A DNA stretch of 64,000 bases, from positions 92,923-156,922 of the forward strand of contig SCTR01000008.1 in assembly GCA_004297305.1 (NCBI GenBank). The letters are read 5' to 3'. The notes under the pieces were generated by a model, which was not told the DNA's origin, did not search any database, and was given only the letters and a program-made list of their open reading frames with translations. Below, piece after piece: positions 18,347-26,667 of the stretch. Source of the DNA: Actinomycetota bacterium. Its GTDB lineage: Bacteria > Actinomycetota > Actinomycetes > S36-B12 > FW305-bin1. Made by a program: the position numbers and the translations under genes. Numbering within the stretch: position 1 is the first letter of the stretch; each line of letters begins with the position of its first letter.

Positions 18347-19327
18347 TCACGCCGCGCCGACGCTGGACGACTGCCAGCGGCGGAACAGGGCGTGGGAAGC
18401 CCGCGCGTCCAGCTCCACGCACGCTGCCGCACCCCAGAGCACGTCGCCAAGCGCGCCGGGGTCGTCGCGGACCAGCGACCCGCACAGATCGACAGCCGCG
18501 ACCTGTTCGTGCAAGGCGTCGGCTACGACGTGTTCGTCGAAAAACGCCGTCGCGTCCGCGCCGAACCCGAGCCGTCGCAGACCCGCGGCGTAGCGCCGGT
18601 TCGGCACGGTCGAGGTGAGTTCCAGGGCCGCGAGATGCCCGGCGAGTGCGGCGACGTGCTTGCGGTGCAAGCCAAAGAACGACATGAGGTTGTTGGCCGC
18701 GAGGGTCTCGGCGAAGGCGACATCCCAGGAGGCGCCGTAGGTGTCATCGAGGCCCAACTGGCGCATGGTGGCGGCAAAGAGCGCCGCGTGGGCGCGGCCC
18801 GGAACCCCGCTGCCGTACTCGTCCAGTTGAATCTCGACCAGTGCCGACTTGGCACGCCCGCGCAATCGGGGGATGCCCCAGGTGTGCGCATCGGCTTCCC
18901 GCAGGTGATAGACGGCGCGCTGCGTCAGCAGATCCCGGTAGTGGCTCGCGGTGGCCGTGCGCTGCAGGAACGACGACAGCGGCGGACCTGGGGTGCCCTC
19001 GACAACGCGGCGTAGCTGCCGTGCCACCGGCTCCTCGGAGGGCGTCGGCTGCTGCACCGTCGAGTGCAGGGCGCACGCGAAGGCGGTCTCCAGTTGCCGC
19101 CGTAGCGCCAGCTGCGTCTCATCCCACTCCGGCTCGCCCACCTCGTCGACGAAGCCGCCGTAGTTCAGTTCGTACGACACGGCCAAGGCGAGCTGCAGAT
19201 CGCTGTCGGACAAGGGATCGGGGCTATCGGCTATCGCCTGGGAGACGGAGTGGCCCATGGGCTGGCGACCACGGACCACTCCAATGACGGCCTCGCTGAT
19301 GGGGCCCCTCGCCAGCGGGGTACGCAT
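18347..19327 (-). CDS. Iron-containing redox enzyme family protein (haem-oxygenase-like fold)
   Basis: A 326-residue mostly helical protein. Segments such as LALAVSYELNYGGFVDEVGEPEWD, READAHTWGIPRLRGRAKSALVEIQLDEYGSG and FFDEHVVADALHEQVA supply the Glu/His ligands characteristic of haem-oxygenase-like diiron oxidases (HDO superfamily). Related enzymes use a transient diiron site for oxidation or N-oxygenation; the substrate is not deducible. ATG 19327 is chosen; no strong ribosome site is seen. Probably in one operon with the glycosyltransferase. Confidence 0.85.
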   Translation of the reverse strand: MRTPLARGPISEAVIGVVRGRQPMGHSVSQAIADSPDPLSDSDLQLALAVSYELNYGGFVDEVGEPEWDETQLALRRQLETAFACALHSTVQQPTPSEEPVARQLRRVVEGTPGPPLSSFLQRTATASHYRDLLTQRAVYHLREADAHTWGIPRLRGRAKSALVEIQLDEYGSGVPGRAHAALFAATMRQLGLDDTYGASWDVAFAETLAANNLMSFFGLHRKHVAALAGHLAALELTSTVPNRRYAAGLRRLGFGADATAFFDEHVVADALHEQVAAVDLCGSLVRDDPGALGDVLWGAAACVELDARASHALFRRWQSSSVGAA

Positions 19328-19353
19328 CGTCGCGATTCCGGCTGAGGCCGGCG

Positions 19354-19632
19354 TTACCGGCGTACGGCGGTCCGGTTGGACAGCCAGCCCCACAGCAGCA
19401 GCACGATGACTGCCCCGATCACCGAGCCGATGATCCCGGCCGGCTGCAGGAAGCCTTCGCTCGCGTCCTTGTGGAAGATCAGGTAGCCGAGGAAGCCGCC
19501 GACGAACGATCCGATGATGCCCAGCACGATGGTCATGAGGATCGACATGTCCTGCCGCCCGGGGACCAGCAGCCGAGCAAGTGCCCCCGCAATGAGGCCC
19601 ACGATGAGCAGACCGATGATGAAGCCGATCAT
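19354..19632 (-). CDS. GlsB/YeaQ/YmgE-family stress-response membrane protein
   Basis: A 92-residue protein with three Gly-rich hydrophobic helices: IGFIIGLLIVGLIAGALARLLVPG, MTIVLGIIGSFVGGFLGYLIF and IIGSVIGAVIVLLLWGWL. The ALARLLVPGRQ loop and the GIIGSFVGG motif are the family signature (transglycosylase-associated protein). Inner membrane; in other bacteria linked to stress, precise role unknown. ATG 19632 has AGTTGGAGGAACGAC upstream. Confidence 0.93.
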   Translation of the reverse strand: MIGFIIGLLIVGLIAGALARLLVPGRQDMSILMTIVLGIIGSFVGGFLGYLIFHKDASEGFLQPAGIIGSVIGAVIVLLLWGWLSNRTAVRR

Positions 19633-19978
19633 GTCGTTCCTCCGAGTTGGATCGGGACGGCGCCCTGCGGCGCGGTACATCGACGGCGGAGGTCTTCCCC
19701 GGCAACCCGTGGGGCGAAACGCGACCAGCCATCACGCCGGCCGCAGTCCGGCCAACCCCGCCCGCCGCGGGCGGCGGACGCGCGGCATGACGGGCCGCGG
19801 CCGTCCGGCAAGACAAGCCAGGGGGACCGGGGGCGACGGGCCGTCGCGCACGCCCACGGCGACCGCGTCGTCCGTGGGCGTGGCGGGAGCTGCTCCGGTC
19901 ACTGCCGGCGGCCGACCGAAGCGGTGCCCGGAGCGCAGCGGGCCCCGGCGTACGGGCCGCCCTTGTGCGGGCCGATCC
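19633..19978. other. Intergenic stretch without a supported gene
   Basis: 346 bases between the GlsB-like and hemerythrin genes. Several open frames exist on both strands but are Arg/Pro-rich shadows without family similarity or ribosome sites. It contains G-rich runs near 19810-19840. The promoter of the GlsB gene should lie in its left part; no clear boxes seen. Confidence 0.6.
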
Positions 19979-20491
19979 TCAGGTGCGGTTCCAGTTGCGG
20001 CCCATGTCCCGGTAGACGTTGCCGAGTTCCCGGTCAGTGATCATGGTTGCGAGGTGGTCCGCGGTGAGAACTCGTTCCTCTTCGGCGAAGTGGGGCAGTG
20101 ACAGTTCGCCCAGCTCGGTGATGTTCGCGGTCACTCGATGCTCGAGCTGCGTCGGGACTCGTCGTCCGTCGAACTGGGGGAGCAGGTCGCGAAGCTCAAC
20201 GGCAAGCCGGTGGATCGGGACATGTTCGGCGTCGCGGAGGTCGAGGAATTCCGAGTCGTTGCGCGACAACCGAGCCGCAGCGCGAAAGGCAGGGAAGAAG
20301 AAGACGTCCTCGGATCGGTGATGGTCCAGCAGCGTTTCGGTGAATCCGTCAACCGCGGAGGCAAGCTGCGCCCCTTGGTGAGGACTGGAGGCCGCGGCAA
20401 GCTGACGTACCTGCTCCGCGCCACTTCGCAGCTGCTCGTGCACTGCGACGAGGCCTCGGACGAAGTGCTGGTGGGTGGATTCGGCGGCCAT
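19979..20491 (-). CDS. Hemerythrin HHE-domain protein
   Basis: A 170-residue four-helix-bundle protein. Candidate metal ligands occur in the expected places: VAVHEQL, LLDHHRSEDVFFFP (residues 53-67, the HHxxEd core), AEHVPIHRL and LSLPHFAEEERVL. Such proteins bind a diiron centre and sense or carry oxygen or NO, or protect against oxidants. Starts at ATG 20491. Cytoplasmic. It follows the MFS gene in the same direction after 96 bases. Confidence 0.92.
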   Translation of the reverse strand: MAAESTHQHFVRGLVAVHEQLRSGAEQVRQLAAASSPHQGAQLASAVDGFTETLLDHHRSEDVFFFPAFRAAARLSRNDSEFLDLRDAEHVPIHRLAVELRDLLPQFDGRRVPTQLEHRVTANITELGELSLPHFAEEERVLTADHLATMITDRELGNVYRDMGRNWNRT

Positions 20492-20587
20492 GGTCCCCCT
20501 GTCGGTAGTCCGGCTTCGAGCATAGGCAGCTGTCCGGCGGTGGTGCCCGGTGTTGCGGGATTGCGGCGACCAGGACGAACGGGTCGG

Positions 20588-22099
20588 CTACTCCGGGTCG
20601 TCGCCGACGACGGTGCCGCCCGCCACGATCGCCAGTTCGGCGTGGCGCAGTTCGACGTCGGGCTCGGTGCCGCCCGGGGGAGCGGGGAAGCGCGGGATGA
20701 GGAAGCCGGCCGCGACGCTCAACGCGGTGGCCAGACACAGGAAGCTCCACCCGCGGTCGTAGCTGGCCGCCTCCGGGACACCGCCCGGAGCAACTCCGGC
20801 GGTCACGATGGTGGCCATCAGGGCGGTACCCAGCGCGCCGCCGATGGTCCGGATGTTGGCGTTCATGCCGCTGGCGACGCCGGTCTGGTCCGGTGGCACG
20901 GCCTGCACGATCAGGTTGGCCATCGCGGCGAAGGCCATCCCCATGGCGATGCCGAGGAAGGCGGTCGCCAGGTAGATCTGCCATTTCTGGTCGTTGAAGA
21001 ACACCAGCATGAGGAACGGGGCAATGGCCATCGCGGCGCCCAGCATGAGGACGGTTCGCGAGCCGATGAGTTGCGCGAGCCGTCCAGCGCACATCCCCAG
21101 CAGCAACATCATGATCGCTTGCGGCAGCAGCATCAGGCCGGACTCGGACACCGGTGCGGCGAAGCCGTAGCCAGCCTCGGGCGAGGTGTGCAGGAACGCG
21201 GGCAGGAAGCCGAAGGTCCCGTACGTCGCCATCCCGAACAGCAGCGCGACGAGGTTGGTGGTCCAGACCGCGCGGATCGTCATCATCCGCAGGTCGATCA
21301 GCGGATGTGCCGAGCGGGCCTCGACGGCGACCCACAGGGCGGCGACGACGACGGCGCAGCCGAGCAGGCCGAGCGTCCCGGGCGCGAGCCACCCCCAGGT
21401 CGGTGCCTGGCTGATGGCCAACAGGAGCGCCACCAGCCACACCGACAGCAGCACCGCGGCCGTCCAGTTGATCCGGCCGGCGGCCCGCACCCGCGATTCC
21501 GGGACCAACAGCGCCGTCCCGATCGTGGAGGTGACGATGAGGATCATCGGGAACCAGAACAGCCAGTGATAGCTGAGCAGGTCGACGATGGGCCCGGCCA
21601 AGACGATGCCGAACCCGATGCCGACGGCGGTGAGCGCGGCCATCGACCCGATCGCGTTCGGCACCTTCTCCGATGGGAACTCGTCGCGGATGATGCCGAA
21701 CGCCAGCGGGAGCAAACCGCCTCCCATGCCCTGGATGACCCGGCCCACGATCATGATCGGGAGCGTGGTCGCGAAGGCGGAGAGAACCGTCCCGACGCCG
21801 AGGACGATCAGCGTGATGACGAAGAGGCGCTTCTTCCCCTTCATGTCCCCGAGGCGCCCGATGATCGGAGTGCACACCGACGCCGACAGCAGGTACGCCG
21901 TCAGCATCCAGGTGACCGCCGCCTGAGAGGTCCCCATGCTCTGTTGGAACACCGGCAGGGCAGGGACGACCAGGGACTGCAGCAGGGCGAAGGCACCGAT
22001 GCCGGTCGCCAGCAGCGCGAACGTCCGCTGGTGATGGGTGCGGTGGGCCGGCGGTGGAATGGCGACCTCCCCCGGCTCGGCGACCTCGATGGGCGTCAC
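20588..22099 (-). CDS. MFS transporter, DHA2-like
   Basis: A 503-residue membrane protein. TM1 region reads ALLQSLVVPALPVFQQSMGTSQAAVTWMLTAYLLSASVCTPIIGRLGDMKGKKRLFVITL, which contains motif A (GRLGDMKGKKR). Also GRVIQGMGGGLLPLAFGIIRDEFP (motif B-like with the Arg in TM4). About 14 hydrophobic segments. Starts at GTG 22099. Probably a proton-driven exporter of unknown substrate. The repeat array at 22149 begins just upstream, inside its likely promoter region. Confidence 0.92.
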   Translation of the reverse strand: MTPIEVAEPGEVAIPPPAHRTHHQRTFALLATGIGAFALLQSLVVPALPVFQQSMGTSQAAVTWMLTAYLLSASVCTPIIGRLGDMKGKKRLFVITLIVLGVGTVLSAFATTLPIMIVGRVIQGMGGGLLPLAFGIIRDEFPSEKVPNAIGSMAALTAVGIGFGIVLAGPIVDLLSYHWLFWFPMILIVTSTIGTALLVPESRVRAAGRINWTAAVLLSVWLVALLLAISQAPTWGWLAPGTLGLLGCAVVVAALWVAVEARSAHPLIDLRMMTIRAVWTTNLVALLFGMATYGTFGFLPAFLHTSPEAGYGFAAPVSESGLMLLPQAIMMLLLGMCAGRLAQLIGSRTVLMLGAAMAIAPFLMLVFFNDQKWQIYLATAFLGIAMGMAFAAMANLIVQAVPPDQTGVASGMNANIRTIGGALGTALMATIVTAGVAPGGVPEAASYDRGWSFLCLATALSVAAGFLIPRFPAPPGGTEPDVELRHAELAIVAGGTVVGDDPE

Positions 22100-22148
22100 T
22101 GTACCGCGGACCGGAGCGATCGTTCCGGTCGCCGGCCGGCCGGGATAG

Positions 22149-22406
22149 TCAAGCAGCGTTGGCTTCCGGCTTCGCCACGATCGTCAAGCCTGGTCGGAAC
22201 ACCGCTGGCCGTTAATAGTCAAGCACGGTTGGCGCACCGCGGTCGTGATCGTGGGCAAGGTCGGGCGGCCACCCTGTGTCGATCCGTCAAGCACGGTTTG
22301 GGGAACGTCGGCCCTCGAATCGTCGAGCGCGGTTGGTCCCCGCCGTTCGATCGTCAAGCGCGGTTGGGGCGCGGCCGTTGGCGGTGGATTCGTCAAGTGT
22401 TGTGCA
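22149..22406. repeat. Array of degenerate 14-bp direct repeats, period about 35 bp
   Basis: Six good copies and one weak copy of TCAAGCRCGGTTGG-like sequence begin at 22149, 22184, 22219, 22287, 22323, 22354 and 22393 (weakest). Spacing is 35, 35, 68 (about two periods), 36, 31 and 39. Bases just before each copy also tend to match (GATCG or ATAG). The 520-base gap 22100-22619 that holds them contains no supported gene. Spacers are not unique-length or conserved enough for CRISPR. Could be a protein-binding array or a genomic repeat family. Confidence 0.7.
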
Positions 22407-22619
22407 GCGCTGGGTACTCGTGACGCCCAGTGGTCCCGTGGCTCGACGCCGATGACGTGGCGTTGCCGTGGTGCGGATCTGCTCCGATCGGGCTAGGCCG
22501 TTCGTACCGGAATCGACCACGGGCGGGCGTATCGATCACGGAGCGCTTCTCCTCGCTGGTGACGTCCTGTTACGAAGGTCGTCCGGTGATCAGGCACCGG
22601 ACTCTCCCGGGGGGAACCC

Positions 22620-24245
22620 ATGCGCAGCAGGTCAGCACAGTTCGGCCGGATGTCGGTCGTTGCGGCGGTCGTGATCGCGGTGATCACCGCGATGCTCGGT
22701 AGCACGGCACCGGCCTGGGCGGCCGGCAGTGGGTCCATCAGCGGGACGGTTCTCGATTCGACCGGAGATCCGCTGGAGGGAATCGCCGTTGTCGCCGTTC
22801 GGGTGGACGACGACGAGGCCGAGGCGGCCGCGGTGAGCGAACTCGCCTCGTCCGTCGGTACCGAGGGCGCGGCGGTCAGTGCGCTCGACGATGACGAACC
22901 GATCGCCGAGAGCGATAGCGCCGGCGCGTTCACCATCGGCGGGTTGTCGGCTGGCAGTTACCTGGTGGCGTACGTCGACCCGGCAGGAAATCTGGCGACC
23001 GCCTGGTACGTCACGGGATCGCCGTACGGAACGGTGGCTCCTCGGTGGGCTTCGGTTGTCACCTCGACCGGCAACGCTCTCACGCTGCAGCCGGTCCGGT
23101 TGAGTCCCGGGGCTGCCGTCGCGGGGCATATCAGCGGTGACGCCGCCTCTGGCGGCCGGGCACTCGCCGGTGCCCATGCCTATGCCTTCACCAACGCCGG
23201 GGATCTCATCTCGGCAGTCGAAACCGACGACGACGGCAACTACCTGCTGTCAGGTTTGCCCGCACGCAACGTGCTGGTCTGCGCCGACGGACCCCAGGCG
23301 TATTGGGCACCGGTCTGCGTGGGAGGCAGTCCGACACCGTTCGGCGCGGCCGAGACCGGCGTCACTGCTGGTTCGGTCACCTCCGGCGTCGACTTCGTCC
23401 TCCACTACGGCGTCCGCGTGGCGTTCTATTCGACGTCGGTGTCGGCGTCGGGCGTGGCGTACTTCGTCGTCGGCGTTTCACTGGACTCTCGGGTCAAAGC
23501 CGAGGGGCAGGTGATCCTGCGGGACGGTACCGAGGTCTTTGCCGTGCTCGACCTTCGCAACGGCCAAGTGCAGCAGGACATTCGGCTGCCGCACGGCGGC
23601 AGCCGGAGTATCACCGCGAGCTACTCGCCGGCTCCTGGAATCGAGATCGGACGGGCCGACGTCCAGCTGACTGTGCCGCATGTCACGACGATGCAGACGA
23701 GATCAAGCTGGGTCGCACTCGCCGGCGGAAACAACCGCGTCCGGTACGACGTCCGGGTGGAATCGCCCGGGGGAATCCCGACGGGGAACGTGACCCTCTC
23801 GGTCGGCACCGGCCAGATCGCCACGGTCCCCTTGGTGAACGGCGTCGCGAGTGTTGTTGCCGGTCGCTACCTGTCTCACGTCTCCGTGGCGTACGCCGGA
23901 TCTCCGACGATGCAGCCGAGCTCATCGTTGCTGCCCGGGCCGGACCTGGCGCGCACGACCACCACCTTGACTAAGAAGGGAAAGGCGAAGCCAGGTCGAA
24001 CCGTGACCTTGGTTGCCGCGGTGGGATCTGCTGAATCGGTGCCTTTGGGCGTCGTGCGATTCCTGGTGGGGAACAAGGTCGTGGCGGTATCCAACGTGAA
24101 GCACGGGGTCGCGAAGGCGAAGCTCGTGCTGCCCTCGGGACGGGCGATTCCCAAGGGTGGCAGGCTGGAGGTCAGGGCGTCCTACAGCAGCGGCCCGGCT
24201 CGATACCAGGGCAGCAATGCGCGGCTGGTCATCCAGATCCGCTGA
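22620..24245 (+). CDS. Secreted protein with carboxypeptidase-regulatory-like and Ig-like repeats
   Basis: A 541-residue exported protein. Residues 1-34 are a signal peptide (Arg-rich start, hydrophobic VVAAVVIAVITAML, cleavage near AWA-AG). It is followed by SGTVLDSTGDPLEGIAV, the start of a carboxypeptidase regulatory-like (CnaB/SdrD type) domain, with an acidic insertion, then a second such domain (GHISGD...GNYLLSGLPARNVLVCAD). The C-terminal half holds two bacterial Ig-like domains of the Big_3 type (PTGNVTLSVGTGQIATVPL and TTTTLTKKGKAKPGRTVTLVAAV). No LPXTG or terminal membrane helix is seen. ATG 22620 is preceded by GGGGGGAAC. Function unknown; probably cell-surface or extracellular. 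Confidence 0.88.
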   Translation: MRSRSAQFGRMSVVAAVVIAVITAMLGSTAPAWAAGSGSISGTVLDSTGDPLEGIAVVAVRVDDDEAEAAAVSELASSVGTEGAAVSALDDDEPIAESDSAGAFTIGGLSAGSYLVAYVDPAGNLATAWYVTGSPYGTVAPRWASVVTSTGNALTLQPVRLSPGAAVAGHISGDAASGGRALAGAHAYAFTNAGDLISAVETDDDGNYLLSGLPARNVLVCADGPQAYWAPVCVGGSPTPFGAAETGVTAGSVTSGVDFVLHYGVRVAFYSTSVSASGVAYFVVGVSLDSRVKAEGQVILRDGTEVFAVLDLRNGQVQQDIRLPHGGSRSITASYSPAPGIEIGRADVQLTVPHVTTMQTRSSWVALAGGNNRVRYDVRVESPGGIPTGNVTLSVGTGQIATVPLVNGVASVVAGRYLSHVSVAYAGSPTMQPSSSLLPGPDLARTTTTLTKKGKAKPGRTVTLVAAVGSAESVPLGVVRFLVGNKVVAVSNVKHGVAKAKLVLPSGRAIPKGGRLEVRASYSSGPARYQGSNARLVIQIR

Positions 24246-24462
24246 CCGCTTACGTTGCCTGGGTCCAGGCGCGACGCCGGCAGCAGTGTGCGTCCGGAAT
24301 ACCGCAGACGGTCTCCACGAACTCGCCTGCGACGGATCCGGTTCCCTCGACTTCGAGGCCCAGGGTCACGGTGGCGACTCGCAGCTGGGGGACCTCGCCG
24401 ACGAGTTGCCGGAGTTGGTCGACGACGAGCGGTGAGACCTGCTGGATGGGTGAGGGAGCGCC
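24246..24462 (-). other. Start of the island: open but start-less coding-like stretch
   Basis: On the reverse strand, directly after and in frame with the stop at 24463-24465, a 70-codon frame reads QQVSPLVVDQLRQLV, GEVPQLRVATVTLGLEVEG and SVAGEFVETVCGIPDAHCC before ending in TAA near 24254. It looks like protein but lacks a plausible start, so it is probably debris of a lost gene. No family recognised. Confidence 0.3.
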
Positions 24463-24525
24463 TCAGCCTGCGACGAGCGCGGTGACCTCGGCGAGCTCGT
24501 CGCCGTGAAGGTCGCGCTCGGAAAC
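24463..24525 (-). pseudogene. Remnant of a HigA-type antitoxin C-terminus
   Basis: The last 18 codons before the TGA at 24463-24465 read SERDLHGDELAEVTALVAG, nearly the same as the C-terminus of the intact HigA at 40309 (VERDLHGAELAKVTALVAR). Upstream sequence does not match HigA, so only the tip remains. It marks this region as a scrap heap at the left edge of the island. Confidence 0.5.
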
Positions 24526-24574
24526 GTCCGGTGAAGTCGCTGGACATGCATTGGTACGCCAGGGAAACACGGGA

Positions 24575-25561
24575 TCACAGCCTTTCGCGGTTCGTCAGGA
24601 CGGTCGTGGTGACGTCGTCGAGGCTGATCCGATCGCCGCGGATGAGGGCCTGAGCCGCCTCGAAGCCGGTGCGGATTGCCTCACGCACATCGGCGGTCCG
24701 GGCGAAGGCCGGGCTGTCGGCGTACCCGCCAGCGGGACGTGGGCTCCAGGAGAAGCCGGCCTCGTCGCTGTGGGCGTTGATGTCCTCGACCAGATCTGCG
24801 AGGCCGCTCGCGCCGAGCGCGTCGAGTGCGTCGGTGACGCTGCTGGTGTTGAGGAGTCGGTCGATGTCGTAGAAGTGTCGACCGTGCTTGAGCAGTGTCG
24901 CGGTATCGCCACGGATGGCGGCGTCGTGAACGGCGGCGATCTTCTCCAGCAGTGTTCGTTCGGGCGCGAGCACGTTGATCTTGAAGCTGGCGAACTCCTC
25001 CCAGGTGTCCTCGGTCTCGCCGAGGTCGGTGATCGCGTAGTCGGCGACCATTGAACGGTAGGAGTGTGGTCCGGCGGGGTAGGTGCCGCCGCGGCTGCCG
25101 AGTTCAAGCAGCACGCCTTCCTTGAGTCCGTTGTCGTACTCGGTCACGGGGTAGTTGTAGGTCGTGTGGCGCTTCACGCCAGTTGTTGAGGCGCCGTGGG
25201 TCACGTCATCGTTGGTGAGGCCCAGGTGTGCGATCACGTCGGTGTCGACCTGCTTGAGCACGTCGTGACGGGCCCTGGGTGACGGCCCATCGGGAAAGAC
25301 TGCGAGCAGGTCGACGTCTTCGGAAAAGCGGTCCACGATCCCGAAGACGCGGCTGAGGCTGGTGCCGCCCTTGAACAAGAACGTCACGGGCGCGGTCGAG
25401 CCGTCGGGCATGGCAACCACCCGATCGACGGCGGCGGCGCGGAGCACCTCGGTGACCCAAAAGTCCTTCTCGACGTACGGTGCGGGCAACTCTCGGGCCG
25501 CAGCGGTCCGGGCGGCCAGGGCATCGAGGTCGTCGAGGTTGCGACGCAGCTGCTCACTCAC
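24575..25561 (-). CDS. AbiEii-family nucleotidyltransferase toxin
   Basis: A 328-residue protein of the AbiEii/AbiGii family, the toxin of type IV toxin-antitoxin and abortive-infection systems, which transfers nucleotides (in studied members to tRNA acceptor stems). Motifs: EKDFWVTEVL (31-40), the nucleotidyltransferase loop FLFKGGTSLSRVFG (62-74) and the metal-binding SEDVDLL (80-86). Later motifs include LLELGSRGGTYP and the conserved FKINVLAPERTLLEKIAAVHDA. Start GTG 25561 overlaps the antitoxin stop by four bases (GTGA), so translation is coupled. Appears intact. Confidence 0.93.
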   Translation of the reverse strand: MSEQLRRNLDDLDALAARTAAARELPAPYVEKDFWVTEVLRAAAVDRVVAMPDGSTAPVTFLFKGGTSLSRVFGIVDRFSEDVDLLAVFPDGPSPRARHDVLKQVDTDVIAHLGLTNDDVTHGASTTGVKRHTTYNYPVTEYDNGLKEGVLLELGSRGGTYPAGPHSYRSMVADYAITDLGETEDTWEEFASFKINVLAPERTLLEKIAAVHDAAIRGDTATLLKHGRHFYDIDRLLNTSSVTDALDALGASGLADLVEDINAHSDEAGFSWSPRPAGGYADSPAFARTADVREAIRTGFEAAQALIRGDRISLDDVTTTVLTNRERL

Positions 25562-26154
25562 ACTGCGACCGCCAACGTCTCGTCGAGCCGAGCGAAGTTG
25601 TCGCGAACGGCCCGGTTGTACTCGCCGTGTACAGCCTCACGCAGTCGCTCGGCTCTGATCTCGCCGGCACGCAACGAGGCTCGGACCTTCGCGACAAGCG
25701 CGTCCCAGCCCGCCTCGACGTAGACCTCGGGAGAGCGCAGGAGTTCCAGCAGCGCGATCTCCTTCTCGTTTAGGTCTGCGCGAGCGAGGTTCTTGCGGTC
25801 GTGCTGGACGACACCGTCGATCGGGTCGACCGTCCGCAGGGTCGCCACATGCCACACCGGGGGGAGCTGGGTGGTCACCCCCCAGGCGCGAGCGGCGGAG
25901 TAGCCGGCCGGACCGATGCCACGGGTGCCGAGCACCGCGCGAGCAACATCCTCGGGGCGGGGGGCGACCACGCCGTATCGGGTCCGACGCCCCCGGTAGT
26001 ACAGCCCCCGTCGGACCGGCAGGAGCAGGCCGTCCGTCACCGCACGCGAAGCCGCCTTCCGGGCAGCGGTCGAGGAGCCGGGAAGCCTGTCCACACGGAC
26101 GAAGGACTTCTCCGGCGTCTCTCGGATCACCGCAGCGGGCGACAGCATCGTCAT
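25558..26154 (-). CDS. AbiEi-family antitoxin / transcriptional repressor
   Basis: A 198-residue partner of AbiEii. The N-terminus holds a winged-helix (FVRVDRLPGSSTAARKAASRAVTDGLLLPVRRGLYYRG), followed by the AbiEi C-terminal domain (GYSAARAWGVTTQLPPVWHVATLRTV). AbiEi proteins repress their own promoter and counter the toxin without direct binding. ATG 26154 fits the winged helix; upstream codons to 26256 stay open but lack similarity. First gene of the pair, overlapping AbiEii by four bases. Confidence 0.88.
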   Translation of the reverse strand: MTMLSPAAVIRETPEKSFVRVDRLPGSSTAARKAASRAVTDGLLLPVRRGLYYRGRRTRYGVVAPRPEDVARAVLGTRGIGPAGYSAARAWGVTTQLPPVWHVATLRTVDPIDGVVQHDRKNLARADLNEKEIALLELLRSPEVYVEAGWDALVAKVRASLRAGEIRAERLREAVHGEYNRAVRDNFARLDETLAVAV

Positions 26155-26219
26155 GTCACGGAAGCATACCGGGAACGTGACATCCCGGCCAGTCGCCTGC
26201 ACGGCCCACTGGCCCAGCC

Positions 26220-26453
26220 TTACGAGCCCTTCACGGGCTCGGGCTGCGCGTACCACGGCACCCCATCCGGCTCCATCGAGCCGATGTGGTGACCGGCGTC
26301 CCAGAGACCGTGGTCTGACTCGTACCTCTCGATAGAGCCGACCTCTGCGCCCGTAGGGGGGTAGGGGTTCGAGGTCGACGGCTCGCCTCGATGCGCTGCC
26401 TCACGCCCGAGGCAGAACGCGCAGTCATGTTCAGAGTCGTCGGGCTCATCCAT
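26220..26453 (-). CDS. Small Rmf/CrpP-like protein
   Basis: A 77-residue acidic protein: CAFCLGREAAHRGEPSTSNPYP, then ERYESDHGLWDAGHHIG. The pattern G-x-x-A...NPY...(L)W-x-x-G recalls ribosome modulation factor and CrpP-type small proteins. A CxxC pair precedes it. ATG 26453 follows ATGGAG closely; a TTG at 26489 is an alternative. Role unknown; ribosome binding is only an analogy. Confidence 0.55.
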   Translation of the reverse strand: MDEPDDSEHDCAFCLGREAAHRGEPSTSNPYPPTGAEVGSIERYESDHGLWDAGHHIGSMEPDGVPWYAQPEPVKGS

Positions 26454-26539
26454 GACTCCATCGTCCCGAGCGGGCGCCACCGCGCCCAACCATTTCCGCT
26501 CTTGGCGATCTTCTGCGGAATCAGGCCGTCTGGCCTCTG

Positions 26540-26626
26540 TCAGATGTCGTCGTAGAGCGGTAGGTCCACGGCCTGGCGTACGACGGCGTATCCGTACGAG
26601 AACTCGCTGAACTCAGCGGCCGGCAT
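26540..26626 (-). pseudogene. Short remnant reading frame (28 codons)
   Basis: ATG 26626 with GGAGGTGACCTCG upstream, an excellent ribosome site, opens a frame that reads PAAEFSEFSYGYAVVRQAV and stops at 26540. The EFSYGYA start resembles N-termini of longer actinobacterial hypothetical proteins, so this is most likely the front end of a truncated gene. It could also be a genuine micropeptide. Confidence 0.35.
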
Positions 26627-26667
26627 CGAGGTCACCTCCGGTGATGGTTTCGCAGGAAGCGGCGTGC

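Noticed and set aside
22149..22406. CRISPR array
   Set aside because: Repeat units are short (14 bp), imperfect and lack a defined spacer pattern; no cas genes in the window.
20138..22423. Very long forward-strand open frame (761 codons) opposite the MFS and hemerythrin genes
   Set aside because: Its His/Arg/Gln/Asp-rich composition is the usual antisense shadow of GC-rich membrane-protein genes; the reverse strand has clear families.
24246..24462. Left copy of the glnA1-tip repeat that would define the full island
   Set aside because: I compared the sequence after the secreted-protein gene with the 90-bp repeat and saw no match.
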